This document shows positions 1 through 10,121 of a stretch of DNA of 64,000 bases, in pieces. The first letter of the stretch is position 1, and every line of letters begins with the position of its first letter. A program made the translations under genes and the position numbers. The stretch is from the NCBI GenBank assembly GCA_006218065.1, contig VBWE01000022.1:44541-108540 (forward strand), in the 5' to 3' direction. Source of the stretch: Bacteroidota bacterium. Lineage in GTDB: Bacteria; Bacteroidota; Bacteroidia; Palsa-965. The notes beneath the pieces were generated by a model. That model saw only the letters and a program-made list of their open reading frames with translations, searched no databases and was not told where the DNA came from.

Positions 1-944
1 GGCTTGGCAGTCGGTTTTCCCTCGGCGTCGTTCGGGTTAGCCATCCGTGAATACACCTGGCCCACAACCAAACGCAGGTCGCCGTCTTCCGGGCGGGCGC
101 TGATGATGGTGTTCAGTTTGGTTACCGCATCGCTCATCTTGCCCTGTTTAATCAGGTCGTTCACCACTTCAACCAGCAGTTCCGAATCGCTCGGGTAAAG
201 CTCAAGTCCCTTGTTGATCGCTTCCTTTGCCTTCGTTTCGTCGTTCAGTCCTTTGTGAATCTGCGCGATCTGGTAATACGTATGGCCCTTGCCGTATTTG
301 AAATCGGCCAGCTTGCTGTAGTAGATCAAGGCTTTATTGAAGTCTTTTCCGTAAAGTGCACAATTTGCGGTATTTACATACAGGCCAGTGTCCACTTTAT
401 TGCCGTAAACCACCAGCGATTCGATGGCTTTTTCGAAAGGCGCCAGGGCTTCCAGGTACTTCTTCTGGTTGTAGTTGGATACGCCGATGTTCTGCAAAGC
501 ATAGTTGCAGTCGCGGATGCCGGGCATAATTTTGTCGGTATAGACTTTCTTGCTGTCCAGGTTGTAGCCTTTCAGGAAAGCCGCCGTAGCTTCAATTACA
601 TTAACCGGGTTCATATTCCCGTAGGCTGTCAGCTGTTTTTTGCCGGGATCGGTTACATCCTTCACCAGTGCGAGCTGATCGCTGAATTCCTTCTGGAATA
701 CGGCTGTATAAATTTCGCCGCGGTACACCCAGGTTTGCGGCTCGTCCTTCACACTCGATTCAGGCAAACAGGCCTTGTCGATACTCGTTTTGGCTTTTGC
801 CAGCGAAGCCGGATCTTTTTCCCTGTTGTAGGTTCCAAGAGCCATGTATGCCGTAGTCCGGTCAGCCTTTGTCTGCGCTACGCCGGTCTCCGCAACGAAA
901 GCAGAAACCAGTGTGGCCATAATGAAATACTTTCTCATCCTCAT
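1..944 (-). CDS. Exported TPR-repeat protein (3' end beyond window)
   Basis: Reading the minus strand from an ATG at 944 gives a signal-peptide-like start (MRMRKYFIMATLVSAFVAET) and then about 300 residues of helical repeats in which tetratricopeptide-like periodicity is visible (for example KKYLEALAPFEKAIES and KGHTYYQIAQIHKGLNDETK). The C-terminus lies beyond position 1. A second in-frame ATG at 938 is an equally good start. TPR proteins scaffold protein contacts; this one is probably periplasmic or envelope-associated, and its specific role is unknown. It is 21 bp downstream of gyrA on the same strand and may be co-transcribed with it. Family call is secure; function is not. Confidence 0.8.
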   Translation of the reverse strand, partial: MRMRKYFIMATLVSAFVAETGVAQTKADRTTAYMALGTYNREKDPASLAKAKTSIDKACLPESSVKDEPQTWVYRGEIYTAVFQKEFSDQLALVKDVTDPGKKQLTAYGNMNPVNVIEATAAFLKGYNLDSKKVYTDKIMPGIRDCNYALQNIGVSNYNQKKYLEALAPFEKAIESLVVYGNKVDTGLYVNTANCALYGKDFNKALIYYSKLADFKYGKGHTYYQIAQIHKGLNDETKAKEAINKGLELYPSDSELLVEVVNDLIKQGKMSDAVTKLNTIISARPEDGDLRLVVGQVYSRMANPNDAEGKPTAK

Positions 945-965
945 GATGGGTTGGTGAATCGTTTA

Positions 966-3602
966 TTATTTCTCGTCGTTATTTTCTTCAACATCTGTGC
1001 CATCGTCGCCGTTCTCTTCATCTTCGGCGCCGGCATCATCAATTTCTTCGTCGGCAGCATCCGCCGCAGAAGTATCCACCGAGCCGTCAACAGCCACGTG
1101 TTCCTCTTCCGGATCTGTTTCTACCACGGTTACGGCTGCAATCGCGTCGCCTTCGCCGAGGTTGATCAGCCGCACGCCTTGTGTGGCACGGCCCATCACG
1201 CGCAGGTCAGCTACCATAAGTCGGATAGTAATACCGCTCGAGGTAATGATCATCAGGTCGTTTTCGTTTGTAACCGCCTTGATGGCTACAACCATACCTG
1301 TTTTCTCGGTGATGTTCATGGTTTTCACACCCTTGCCGCCACGGCTGGTTACGCGGTAAATGGCTTCCCCGTTTTCATCATCCACGGCCGAGCGTTTTCC
1401 GTATCCTTTTTCGGAAACCACGAGTACCTGCGGGCGGTTATCGCGCGGAATGGCGATCATACCCACTACTTCGTCCTGCTCACCGGCCAGCCTGATGGCG
1501 CGCACGCCCGAAGCGTTGCGGCCCATAGCACGGAATTTAATCACCGGCTGCCCGTCGCGCATGATCATCTGTTCAAAACGAACCATGCGACCCATTTTCG
1601 AAGCGATCATGATCTGGTCGTCGGCTGTGATCAGCGCGGCTTCCACGAGCACATCGCCGTCGCGTACCGTAATAGCGTTGATACCGTTGGCGCGCGGGCG
1701 CGAATAGGCTTCGAGCGAAGTTTTCTTCACGATGCCCTTCTTGGTGCACATCAGGATGAAATTGTTGTTGATGTACTCCTCGTCCGTCAGGTTTTTGACG
1801 ATGATGTAGGCACGCACTTTATCGCCCGGGGGCAGGTTGATCATGTTCTGGATCGCACGTCCCTTGGAGGTTTTATTGCCTTCCGGGATTTCATACGCAC
1901 GCATCCAGAAGCAGCGTCCCTGCTCGGTAAAGAAGAGCAGGTAGGCATGCGTATTGGCGACAAACAGGTGCTCCACGAAATCCTCGTCGCGTGTGGCCGA
2001 ACCGCGTGAACCGCGCCCTCCCCTGTTCTGTGTCCGGTATTCGGCAAGCAGCGTGCGTTTTACGTAACCCATATGCGAGATGGTCACGATTACATCTTCA
2101 TCCGCGATCAGGTCTTCCATGCGCTGGTCGTCAGCGGCATAAACGATCTCCGAGCGGCGGGCATCGCCGTATTTGGTCTTTATTTCATTCAGCTCGTCCT
2201 TGATGATTTCCATGCGCAGTCCTTCGTCATTGAGCACATCGCGCAGGTATTCGATCAGTTTCATCAGGTCGTCATACTCCTCGCGGATCTTGTCGCGCTC
2301 CATGCCGGTGAGCACACGCAGGCGGAGTTCGAGGATGGCGGCCGACTGGATTTCGCTGAGGCCGAAGTTCGACATCAGGGCTTCTTTCGCTTCGTTCGGC
2401 GTGGCGCTCTGGCGGATGATGCGGATCACTTCGTCGAGGTGATCGAGCGCGATCAGGTAGCCTTGCAGGATATGCGCGCGTTTTTCAGCCTGGGCAAGAT
2501 CGTATTTGGTGCGGCGGACAACCACTTCATGGCGGAAGTCCACGAAATTCGAGATCAGGCTCTTGAGGTTGAGCATCACCGGGCGGCCGCCAACCAGGGC
2601 GATGTTGTTGATGCTGAAACTGCTCTGCAGCGCGGTGTATTTGTACAGGTTGTTGAGGACTACGTTGGCCACAGCATCCTTCTTGAGTTCATAGACGATG
2701 CGCATGCCGTCGCGGTCCGATTCGTCGCGCAGGTCGCTGATGCCTTCGAGTTTCTTTTCGTTGACCAGCGCCGCGGTATTGGCGATCATTTGCGCTTTGT
2801 TCACCAGGTACGGGATTTCCGTAACGATGATGCGCTCGCGGTTGCCGTTTTCCATCGTTTCGATGACGGCTCTTGCGCGCATTACCACGCGCCCGCGGCC
2901 GGTTTCAAAGCCTTCGCGGATGCCGCTGTACCCGTAAATGATGCCGCCGGTCGGGAAATCGGGCGCTTTAACGAATTTCATCAGCCCGTCGATGCCGATT
3001 TCGCGGTTGTCGATGTACGCGATGGTTGCGTCAATCACTTCCGACAGGTTGTGCGGGGGCATATTGGTGGCCATACCTACGGCGATGCCCGATGCCCCGT
3101 TGATGAGCAGGTTCGGGATGCGCGTGGGCATAACGGTCGGTTCTTCGAGCGAGTCGTCGAAATTGGGGCGGAAATCCACGGTATCCTTTTCGATATCCGC
3201 GAGCATTTCTTCCGCGATCTTGCGCAGGCGCGCTTCGGTATATCGCATGGCCGCAGGCGGATCGCCGTCAATCGAGCCAAAGTTGCCCTGCCCGTCGATC
3301 AGCGGGTAACGCAGGCTCCATTCCTGGGCCAGGCGTACCATGGTATCGTAAACGGAACTGTCGCCGTGCGGGTGGTATTTACCCAATACTTCACCCACAA
3401 TACGCGCCGACTTTTTATACGGACGATTCGACATAACGCCCAGTTCGAGCATGCCGAAGAGTACCCGGCGGTGAACCGGTTTCAATCCGTCGCGCACGTC
3501 GGGCAAAGCCCGCGACACAATGACCGACATCGAATAATCGATGTACGAGGCCTTCATTTCATCTTCAATGTTGATCGGGATAATTTTTTCGCCTTCTGCC
3601 AT
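966..3602 (-). CDS. gyrA: DNA gyrase subunit A
   Basis: 878 residues, the usual length for Bacteroidota GyrA. With GyrB this cytoplasmic type II topoisomerase introduces negative supercoils. The N-terminal breakage-reunion domain has the catalytic tyrosine Y121 in RYTEARL. The quinolone-determining segment reads [17 protein letters not shown], so the positions matching E. coli S83 and D87 are Ser82 and Asp86, the susceptible residues. The C-terminal beta-pinwheel contains a GyrA-box-like [10 protein letters not shown] motif near residue 530. The last about 45 residues are a very acidic tail (Asp/Glu-rich, ending in EENNDEK). Start is the first ATG, matching the family N-terminus ([20 protein letters not shown]). 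Confidence 0.97.
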   Translation of the reverse strand: MAEGEKIIPINIEDEMKASYIDYSMSVIVSRALPDVRDGLKPVHRRVLFGMLELGVMSNRPYKKSARIVGEVLGKYHPHGDSSVYDTMVRLAQEWSLRYPLIDGQGNFGSIDGDPPAAMRYTEARLRKIAEEMLADIEKDTVDFRPNFDDSLEEPTVMPTRIPNLLINGASGIAVGMATNMPPHNLSEVIDATIAYIDNREIGIDGLMKFVKAPDFPTGGIIYGYSGIREGFETGRGRVVMRARAVIETMENGNRERIIVTEIPYLVNKAQMIANTAALVNEKKLEGISDLRDESDRDGMRIVYELKKDAVANVVLNNLYKYTALQSSFSINNIALVGGRPVMLNLKSLISNFVDFRHEVVVRRTKYDLAQAEKRAHILQGYLIALDHLDEVIRIIRQSATPNEAKEALMSNFGLSEIQSAAILELRLRVLTGMERDKIREEYDDLMKLIEYLRDVLNDEGLRMEIIKDELNEIKTKYGDARRSEIVYAADDQRMEDLIADEDVIVTISHMGYVKRTLLAEYRTQNRGGRGSRGSATRDEDFVEHLFVANTHAYLLFFTEQGRCFWMRAYEIPEGNKTSKGRAIQNMINLPPGDKVRAYIIVKNLTDEEYINNNFILMCTKKGIVKKTSLEAYSRPRANGINAITVRDGDVLVEAALITADDQIMIASKMGRMVRFEQMIMRDGQPVIKFRAMGRNASGVRAIRLAGEQDEVVGMIAIPRDNRPQVLVVSEKGYGKRSAVDDENGEAIYRVTSRGGKGVKTMNITEKTGMVVAIKAVTNENDLMIITSSGITIRLMVADLRVMGRATQGVRLINLGEGDAIAAVTVVETDPEEEHVAVDGSVDTSAADAADEEIDDAGAEDEENGDDGTDVEENNDEK

Positions 3603-3944
3603 AACCAGTTAAAATGTCAGTCTTTTTTCGTTTAGCATATCCTGTACGGAGTTGTCCGCGTTTTATGGAATCAGCAGAAAAAATCGATCTTTTAAGTACT
3701 GAAAAGACGACCGAAAAGCAGCTATTCCATAAAGCAAAAAACGACCCCGGAAAGGCTCACGAAATTAGTCATTCTCCGGCAGAGAATTGCATGGTTTTTG
3801 GGCCATAGTTATTAACATTTTCAGGTGTAAAAAAGGCAATCTTTCAACAATAGAATATAAATAAGCGTTCTACTTTTGAAAAGGCTTGAAATCTCCGTAT
3901 TTTCGGAGCTTAGGGTTAAGTAAATACTATAACGAGCAAACATT
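3603..3944. other. Intergenic region between divergent gyrA and clpC
   Basis: This 342-bp stretch separates two outward-facing genes and must hold both promoters. Only the clpC -7 element (3871-3878) is recognisable. An in-frame reading at 3614-3808 has no family resemblance and is not called a gene. I see no RNA gene or repeat here. Confidence 0.6.
3871..3878 (+). promoter_or_regulatory. Putative -7 promoter element of clpC
   Basis: TACTTTTG matches the Bacteroidota primary sigma -7 consensus TAnnTTTG and lies 66 bp before the clpC ATG. No TTG was found at the expected -33 position, so this rests on the -7 box and its placement. Confidence 0.5.
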
Positions 3945-6488
3945 ATGGAAGCGAAATTTTCACCCCGTGTAAAAGATGTGATCACGTTTAGTCGTGAAGA
4001 GGCCCTGCGTCTCGGCCACGACTACATCGGAACAGAGCATCTTTTGCTTGGAATCATCCGTGAAGGAGAAGGAAGCGCCATCAGGCTGCTGAAGAATATG
4101 AATGTGAACCTGGTTGATTTGCGCAAGGAGATCGAGTCGATGACTTCCGCTTCCGTCCGCAAAACGAATAACAACCTGGGCAATATTCCGCTGGTCAAGC
4201 AGGCCGAACGCGCCCTGAAGATCACCTATCTCGAAGCAAAAATTTTCAAAAGTGCTGTGATCGGCACCGAACACCTGCTGCTTTCCATCCTGAAGGATGA
4301 AGACAGTGTAGCAACAAAATCACTTATGAAATTCAGTGTGGATTACGAAGCTGTAAAAAGGGAAATTGAAGCGAACGGCGGCATCACAGGCGCAGAACCG
4401 CGCGCCGAGAACCCGCAGGGCGGAACACCCGACGACGAAGGCGAAGAAGAAGGCGCATTCGGCAGCAGCCAGAAAAAAATCAGCGATTCGAAATCGAAGA
4501 CGCCGGTACTGGATAATTTCGGCCGCGACCTGACCAAGATGGCCGAAGACGGCAAACTCGACCCGATCGTGGGCCGCGAAAAGGAAATCGAACGCGTTTC
4601 GCAGATCCTCAGCCGCCGCAAAAAGAACAACCCGATCCTGATCGGTGAACCCGGCGTGGGTAAATCGGCTATCGCCGAAGGTCTCGCACTCCGCATCACG
4701 CAGAAAAAAGTATCACGTGTGCTGTTCAACAAACGCGTCGTTACACTCGATCTCGCATCGCTGGTAGCCGGTACCAAGTATCGCGGCCAGTTTGAAGAAC
4801 GCATGAAAGCGGTGATGAACGAACTGGAAAAATCGCCGGACGTCATCCTGTTTATCGACGAGATTCATACCATCATCGGCGCCGGCGGAGCAAGCGGCTC
4901 GCTTGATGCAAGCAATATGTTCAAGCCCGCCCTCGCGCGCGGCGAAATCCAGTGCATCGGCGCAACCACGCTCGACGAATACCGCCAGTACATTGAAAAA
5001 GACGGTGCGCTCGAACGCCGTTTCCAGAAAGTCATCGTGGAACCGACCACGCCGGACGAAACGATCCAGATCCTGAACAACATCAAGTCGAAATACGAAG
5101 ATCACCACAACGTAACGTACACCGACGACGCCATCAAAGCCTGCGTTTCGCTTACCGCGCGCTACATCACCGACCGTCACCTGCCCGACAAGGCGATCGA
5201 CGCGCTGGATGAAGCCGGTTCGCGCGTGCACATCACCAACATCAAAGTGCCGAAGAACATTCTCGAAGTCGAAAAACAGATCGAGGCGGTAAAAGAAGAA
5301 AAGAACCAGGTGGTGCGCAACCAGCGCTACGAAGAAGCTGCACGTCTCCGCGACAAGGAACGCCAGCTCCAGGAACAACTCGAAGCCGCCAAGAAAGCCT
5401 GGGAAGAAGAAACCAAGAGCAACCGCGAAACCGTAAGCGAAGAAAACGTGGCCGAAGTGGTTGCTATGATGACCGGAATTCCCGTACAGCGCGTGTCGCA
5501 GAACGAAAGTTCCAAGCTCGCCACGATGGGAGAAGAACTCGCGGGCAAAGTTATCGGCCAGGAAGAAGCGATCAAAAAAGTGGTGCGCGCTATCCAGCGT
5601 AACCGCGCCGGCCTGAAAGATCCGAACAAACCGATCGGTTCTTTCGTATTCCTCGGCGCTACCGGTGTGGGCAAAACCCAACTGGCGAAAGTCCTTGCCA
5701 AATACCTTTTCGATAACGAAGATTCGCTTATCCGCATCGACATGAGCGAATACATGGAAAAATTCGCCGTTTCCCGCCTGGTGGGCGCGCCTCCCGGGTA
5801 CGTGGGTTATGAAGAAGGCGGACAACTTACTGAAAAAGTACGGCGCAAGCCTTACGCCGTAGTGCTGCTGGATGAAATCGAGAAAGCGCACCCGGACGTA
5901 TTCAACCTGCTGCTGCAGGTACTCGACGATGGTCAGCTCACCGACAGTCTCGGCCGCAAAGTCGATTTCAAGAACACGATCATCATCATGACTTCGAATA
6001 TCGGTTCGCGCCAGTTGAAAGATTTCGGTCAGGGCGTCGGTTTTGCGACCGGCACACGCCAGGAAGCGTCGGAAGATTATGCGAAAGGCATCATCGAAAA
6101 CGCGCTGAAAAAAGCGTTTGCGCCTGAATTCCTCAACCGTATCGACGATGTGGTGATGTTCAACTCGCTTTCACGCGAAGACATCCACAAGATCATCGAT
6201 ATCGAACTGCAGAAGCTTTACGGCCGCATCAGCCAGCTCGGGTATACCATCGAGCTCAGCGAAAAAGCGAAAGACTTTATCGTGGAGAAAGGCTTTGACG
6301 CCCAGTACGGCGCCCGCCCGCTCAAGCGCGCCATCCAGAAATACATCGAAGATCCGCTGGCCGAAGAAATCATCAAGTCCGGCATCAGCGAAGGCGATGA
6401 AGTGAAAATCGACCTGGATGACGAGAAAAAGGATATCGTAATCACGGTTAGCAAACCGAAAGCGAAGAAGAAAAGTAAGGAGGAGTAG
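3945..6488 (+). CDS. clpC: ATP-dependent Clp protease ATP-binding subunit ClpC
   Basis: 847-residue AAA+ unfoldase that feeds substrates to the ClpP peptidase in the cytoplasm. Domains in order: double Clp-N repeat (about residues 1-145), an acidic linker, AAA-1 with Walker [10 protein letters not shown] near residue 233 and Walker [10 protein letters not shown], a UVR-containing middle region (residues about 425-460, [20 protein letters not shown]) that identifies ClpC rather than ClpA or ClpB, AAA-2 with Walker [10 protein letters not shown] near residue 571 and the [10 protein letters not shown] loop, and the D2-small domain. The tail is very lysine-rich ([11 protein letters not shown]). 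It has its own promoter and the nearest terminator is at 6595-6626. Confidence 0.97.
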   Translation: MEAKFSPRVKDVITFSREEALRLGHDYIGTEHLLLGIIREGEGSAIRLLKNMNVNLVDLRKEIESMTSASVRKTNNNLGNIPLVKQAERALKITYLEAKIFKSAVIGTEHLLLSILKDEDSVATKSLMKFSVDYEAVKREIEANGGITGAEPRAENPQGGTPDDEGEEEGAFGSSQKKISDSKSKTPVLDNFGRDLTKMAEDGKLDPIVGREKEIERVSQILSRRKKNNPILIGEPGVGKSAIAEGLALRITQKKVSRVLFNKRVVTLDLASLVAGTKYRGQFEERMKAVMNELEKSPDVILFIDEIHTIIGAGGASGSLDASNMFKPALARGEIQCIGATTLDEYRQYIEKDGALERRFQKVIVEPTTPDETIQILNNIKSKYEDHHNVTYTDDAIKACVSLTARYITDRHLPDKAIDALDEAGSRVHITNIKVPKNILEVEKQIEAVKEEKNQVVRNQRYEEAARLRDKERQLQEQLEAAKKAWEEETKSNRETVSEENVAEVVAMMTGIPVQRVSQNESSKLATMGEELAGKVIGQEEAIKKVVRAIQRNRAGLKDPNKPIGSFVFLGATGVGKTQLAKVLAKYLFDNEDSLIRIDMSEYMEKFAVSRLVGAPPGYVGYEEGGQLTEKVRRKPYAVVLLDEIEKAHPDVFNLLLQVLDDGQLTDSLGRKVDFKNTIIIMTSNIGSRQLKDFGQGVGFATGTRQEASEDYAKGIIENALKKAFAPEFLNRIDDVVMFNSLSREDIHKIIDIELQKLYGRISQLGYTIELSEKAKDFIVEKGFDAQYGARPLKRAIQKYIEDPLAEEIIKSGISEGDEVKIDLDDEKKDIVITVSKPKAKKKSKEE

Positions 6489-6495
6489 GTTTTGC

Positions 6496-6539
6496 GTCAT
6501 GCTTCGTCCCGATAGCCATCGGGAGCCGCTCAGCATGAC
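6496..6539. repeat. Nested palindromic repeat (REP-like)
   Basis: An outer inverted repeat GTCATGCT (6496-6503) / AGCATGAC (6532-6539) encloses a second hairpin CCCGAT-AGCC-ATCGGG (6508-6523). It lies 8 bp after the clpC stop. Elements with GTCATGCT/AGCATGAC ends are familiar interspersed palindromes in bacterial genomes; only one copy is in this window, so the assignment to a family is from memory. Confidence 0.55.
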
Positions 6540-6594
6540 AAGTATGTAAGATGACGGAAATGTAAACTTACCTCACTCCTGCCCAGTTAGAAAC

Positions 6595-6626
6595 AAAAAG
6601 CCAGATCGTTTATGATCTGGCTTTTT
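6595..6626. terminator. Rho-independent terminator between clpC and mnmE
   Basis: Perfect 13-bp stem AAAAAGCCAGATC / GATCTGGCTTTTT with a six-base loop, flanked by A and T runs on both sides so it could work in both directions. It ends clpC transcription and lies directly before the mnmE region. Confidence 0.85.
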
Positions 6627-6724
6627 CTATGGTTTATGGTTATTCTTTTGCTCATCGTCGCAGGATTTGGTTTCCGGAGCCTGGTCTGCATCCGCGCGGG
6701 GCTTTCTTTTTCCTATTTTTGATC

Positions 6725-8125
6725 GTGCTAAGAATAAAAGCCCTGAACGAGGATACGATCATCGCACTGGCTACCGCGCATGGAACGGCTGCGATTGCCG
6801 TTGTCCGGCTTTCCGGTCCGAAAGCCATCGCACTTACCGAGCAGGTTTTCCGCGACAGCAAAGGCGAAGCCAAAACGCTGCAGGATAAGCCCTCGCACAC
6901 CATTCATTTCGGCCTGATCAACCAGGGCGATGTGATCCTGGACGAAGTACTCGTCAGTCTTTTTAAAAATCCGCATTCCTATACCGGCGAAGATGTGGTG
7001 GAAATATCCTGCCACGGATCGACGTATATCCAGCAGCAACTGCTGCAGCTCTTCACGCATCTCGGTGCGCGGCTGGCCGAGCCGGGTGAATTTACGTTCC
7101 GCGCATTTATGAACGGAAAGCTCGACCTGAGCCAGGCGGAAGCGGTGGCAGACCTGATCTCGTCCAATTCGGCCACTTCGCAGCAGGTAGCCATCCGGCA
7201 AATGCGCGGCGGTTTTTCGAATTCGATCAAAGTGCTGCGCGAACACCTGGTCAACTTCGCTTCGCTGATCGAACTGGAGCTCGATTTTTCCGAGGAGGAC
7301 GTGGAATTCGCCAACCGTGACGATCTGAAGAAACTCCTCTACTCCATCCAGGCCATCCTGCAGCGCCTGATCGATTCGTTCGAACTGGGAAACGTGATCA
7401 AGAACGGCATTCCCGTGGCTATCGTCGGAAAACCGAATGCCGGGAAAAGCACGCTGCTCAATGCTTTGCTGGAAGAAGACCGCGCCATCGTCAGTGAAAT
7501 TCCCGGCACCACGCGCGATACGATCGAGGACGAAATCACGATCGACGGCGTATTATTCCGTTTCATCGACACGGCCGGCATCCGCAGTACCAGCGATGCG
7601 ATCGAGAGCATCGGCGTGAGCAAAACCTTCGAGAAAATAAAACAGAGTGCGATCGTACTGTATCTTTTCGACGTGCACGAATTCACGCAGCGCGCGCTGA
7701 ATGAGGCGCTGGACGAACTCCTGCCGCAGATCGGCGATACGCAGATGCTGCTCGTGGGCAATAAGATCGATACGGAAGACCTGAATTATATCCAGCAGGA
7801 ATTCCAGGATTACGATGTACTTTATATTTCCGCCAAGCAGAAACTGTTTATCGACGATCTGAAAACCAAACTGCTCAGCCTGTTCGACAGCCGCGCGATC
7901 AACATCACCGAAACGGTGGTCACCAACGCGCGCCACGCCGAAGCCCTGCGCCATACCAACGGCGCGATCAACAAAGTGCTTGACGGTCTGAACCAGGGAC
8001 TCACCGGCGATTTGCTGGCGGCTGATATCCGGCTCGCATTGGTTTACCTCGGTGAAATCACCGGGGAAATCACGAATGATGATTTGCTGAAGAATATTTT
8101 CGGGAAGTTTTGTATCGGAAAGTAA
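6725..8125 (+). CDS. mnmE: tRNA uridine-5-carboxymethylaminomethyl(34) synthesis GTPase MnmE
   Basis: Cytoplasmic GTPase that, with MnmG, modifies the wobble uridine of certain tRNAs. Seen: the N-terminal tetrahydrofolate-binding domain (TIIALATAHGTAAIAVVRLS), a G domain with GKPNAGKST, the switch segment PGTTRDT, DTAGI and NKID, and the invariant C-terminal CIGK with its functional Cys. No ATG fits the family N-terminus. In-frame candidates are TTG 6719, GTG 6725 (used here) and CTG 6743, the last giving the best match to homologues. The next upstream ATG (6629) would add 32 unrelated residues, abuts the terminator and is doubtful. The last codons and stop lie inside the attachment-site repeat of the integrative element downstream. 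Confidence 0.93.
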   Translation: MLRIKALNEDTIIALATAHGTAAIAVVRLSGPKAIALTEQVFRDSKGEAKTLQDKPSHTIHFGLINQGDVILDEVLVSLFKNPHSYTGEDVVEISCHGSTYIQQQLLQLFTHLGARLAEPGEFTFRAFMNGKLDLSQAEAVADLISSNSATSQQVAIRQMRGGFSNSIKVLREHLVNFASLIELELDFSEEDVEFANRDDLKKLLYSIQAILQRLIDSFELGNVIKNGIPVAIVGKPNAGKSTLLNALLEEDRAIVSEIPGTTRDTIEDEITIDGVLFRFIDTAGIRSTSDAIESIGVSKTFEKIKQSAIVLYLFDVHEFTQRALNEALDELLPQIGDTQMLLVGNKIDTEDLNYIQQEFQDYDVLYISAKQKLFIDDLKTKLLSLFDSRAINITETVVTNARHAEALRHTNGAINKVLDGLNQGLTGDLLAADIRLALVYLGEITGEITNDDLLKNIFGKFCIGK

Positions 8126-8127
8126 CC
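8111..8127 (+). other. attL: left attachment-site repeat in mnmE 3' end
   Basis: 17-bp sequence TGTATCGGAAAGTAACC, identical to 19318-19334. It contains the last four codons of mnmE, the TAA stop and two following bases. Bases to the left belong to mnmE, bases to the right to the element. Confidence 0.88.
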
Positions 8128-8247
8128 AGCCCAAAGCAAACCACCAACAAACCTTTACCAACCATTGAAAACAGCCTGTTTCAGGCAGTTTAATCCCTAT
8201 TCCTGTTTATAGATATTTTGCTTTGATCGTTGGTTCTTTATCGAATA

Positions 8248-8298
8248 TTTGTACCTTCGTTGTACCTCGAACGGGTTGAAGGGTAGTTTTTGTACCTC
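8248..8298 (+). promoter_or_regulatory. Three short direct repeats, candidate integrase/Xis arm sites (left end)
   Basis: TTTGTACCTT (8248-8257), GTTGTACCTC (8259-8268) and TTTGTACCTC (8289-8298) lie in the same orientation between attL and the first gene. Two further copies with the same core TGTACCT occur near attR. A GGGTTGA/TCAACCC inverted repeat (8273-8279 and 8297-8303) overlaps the third copy and could be an operator or a terminator. The arm-site role is inferred from position and repetition. Confidence 0.55.
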
Positions 8299-8360
8299 AA
8301 CCCATTTTTTAGGCGAAATTATGGCACTTAAATACACTTAATGCTTCTTATTGCTACTAA

Positions 8361-8954
8361 ATGAGTTCTAATATCAAGGTACAAAGAATCTGCCAGCATT
8401 GCGGCCAGGAATTCACAGCACGAACAACCGTTACCCAATACTGCGGGGACAGTTGCGCCAAAAAAGCCTACAAAGCCAGGCAGCGTTCGGCAAAAATTTC
8501 AACGAGCAACGACGAAACCAAACGCTTTGTTTCCGGGCCGATTGAAATAATAAAGACTAAAGAGTTCCTGACCGTTCGTGACGTTGCCACACTTTTAAAT
8601 TGCTCGCTCCGTACCGCTTACCGTTTGATCGAAACCGGAAACATAAACGCGGTGAACCTGGCACAAAGAAAAACACTGGTAAGACGTTCGGACATTGATA
8701 AACTGTTTGAACCCTCCCGCCCTGTTTCAACTGCTCCCGATACAGAAAGCATACCCGAAACGGTTAACTATGAAACTGCCAACTGTTATACTATCAGCGA
8801 AGCCATAACGCGGTGCGGTATTTCAGAAAGTGCATTTAGAAGTCTGCTAAACCGGCACAATATCCCGAAGTTCCAAAAAGGACGTTCCGTATATGTTCCC
8901 AAAACCATTATTGAAAGTTTATTAATTAATCTGCAAAGCACACAAGGCAAATGA
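8361..8954 (+). CDS. Zinc-finger, double helix-turn-helix DNA-binding protein
   Basis: 197 residues with three visible parts: an N-terminal zinc-binding motif (C11, C14, C28, C32, followed by basic KKAYKARQR), a first excisionase/MerR-type HTH at about 70-117 (FLTVRDVATLLNCSLRTAYR) and a second at about 145-190 (YTISEAITRCGISESAFRSL). Proteins of this shape commonly precede tyrosine integrases in Bacteroidota elements. The stop overlaps the integrase start by 4 bp (ATGA), so the two are translationally coupled. Likely role is excisionase or directionality factor and regulator of the integrase; this is inferred from context. Confidence 0.8.
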   Translation: MSSNIKVQRICQHCGQEFTARTTVTQYCGDSCAKKAYKARQRSAKISTSNDETKRFVSGPIEIIKTKEFLTVRDVATLLNCSLRTAYRLIETGNINAVNLAQRKTLVRRSDIDKLFEPSRPVSTAPDTESIPETVNYETANCYTISEAITRCGISESAFRSLLNRHNIPKFQKGRSVYVPKTIIESLLINLQSTQGK

Positions 8955-10093
8955 CGATCAAAGTAAAACTAAGGCAAAAGGCTATTTCGGGTAGCAGAAA
9001 AAGTTTGTACCTGGACTTTTACCCTCCTATTCCGCACCCGGAAACGGGCGAACCAACCCGCCGGGAGTTTTTAGGTTTTTATATCCTGGAGAAACCCAAA
9101 AATCCTATTGATAAGCAGCACAACAAAGAAACGATGCAACTGGCAGAGCAGATCAGACAGAAACGTGAGAACCATATTAATAAGCCGGAAATATATACCG
9201 GTTATGAAAAGGAACAACTGAAAATAAAAGAGCGTGGCGAAACAAATTTTGTTGAATACTTTAAAGCATTAGCCGACAAGCGCAAAGCCTCTAACCACGA
9301 TAATTGGATTTCGGCTTTTAGTTACCTGAAGAACTTTACCGGCGGCGTACTGAAATTTGCCGACCTCAACGAAAAGTTTTGTAACGATTTTAAAGAATAC
9401 CTGCTGACCACCAAAAGCAACAAAAGCAGCAAAACAATCCTTTCGCAAAATTCGGCGGTTTCGTATTTCAATAAAGTAAAAGCAGCCCTGAAACAAGCGT
9501 ATAAGGACGGGTATTTACCGGATGACCTCAACAAAAAAGTTGAACCGGTAAAGACCGCCGAAACACAACGCAATTTCCTAACTATTGAGGAGTTAAACCA
9601 GCTTATTAAAACCGATTGCCAAAACCTGTTATTGAAAAATGCAGCCTTGTTTTCTGCCCTTACCGGATTACGTTTTTCAGATATTCAAAAGCTGGTTTGG
9701 GGTGAAATTGAATTTATTAAAGGACAGGGATATTATATTAAATACACACAACAGAAAACCAAAGGCGTTGAAATGCTGCCTATATCGGAACAGGCATATA
9801 CCCTGCTGGGGGAACGAAAAGCCGCAACCGATAACGTATTTGCGGGGCTGACCTATTCGGCCTATTCCAATAAACACCTGTACCAGTGGATTGGGGCAGC
9901 GGGGATTTCAAAAGATATAACCTTTCATTGTTTCCGGCACACGTTCGCCACGTTGCAACTAAGCAACGGTACGGATATTTACACTGTTTCAAAAATGCTG
10001 GGACACCGGGAACTGAAAACTACACAGGTTTACGCTAAAGTAATTGACCAGACCAAGCGGGCGGCAGCAGATAAAATAAAGTTAGAATTTTAG
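8951..10093 (+). CDS. Tyrosine recombinase / integrase of the mnmE element
   Basis: 380 residues. The N-terminal part (about 1-200) has an arm-binding and SAM-like core-binding domain; the C-terminal catalytic domain has the full set of active residues: R241 (TGLRFSDIQKL), H326 and R329 (HCFRHTFATL), H352 (MLGHREL) and nucleophile Y361 (TTQVYAKV). It would cut and join the mnmE 3' site to the element site. Gene position beside attL and overlap with the upstream HTH gene are typical of integrative elements. It seems intact, so the element may still be able to excise. Confidence 0.95.
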   Translation: MTIKVKLRQKAISGSRKSLYLDFYPPIPHPETGEPTRREFLGFYILEKPKNPIDKQHNKETMQLAEQIRQKRENHINKPEIYTGYEKEQLKIKERGETNFVEYFKALADKRKASNHDNWISAFSYLKNFTGGVLKFADLNEKFCNDFKEYLLTTKSNKSSKTILSQNSAVSYFNKVKAALKQAYKDGYLPDDLNKKVEPVKTAETQRNFLTIEELNQLIKTDCQNLLLKNAALFSALTGLRFSDIQKLVWGEIEFIKGQGYYIKYTQQKTKGVEMLPISEQAYTLLGERKAATDNVFAGLTYSAYSNKHLYQWIGAAGISKDITFHCFRHTFATLQLSNGTDIYTVSKMLGHRELKTTQVYAKVIDQTKRAAADKIKLEF

Positions 10094-10121
10094 AACAGAG
10101 ATACTTCTATCCAACTTTTTT

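Noticed and set aside
255..3635. Long plus-strand frames opposite gyrA
   Set aside because: The minus strand encodes complete GyrA. The plus-strand translations have no recognisable domain.
4713..5891. 392-codon frame on the minus strand within clpC
   Set aside because: Antisense shadow of clpC; no signal peptide, motif or promoter.
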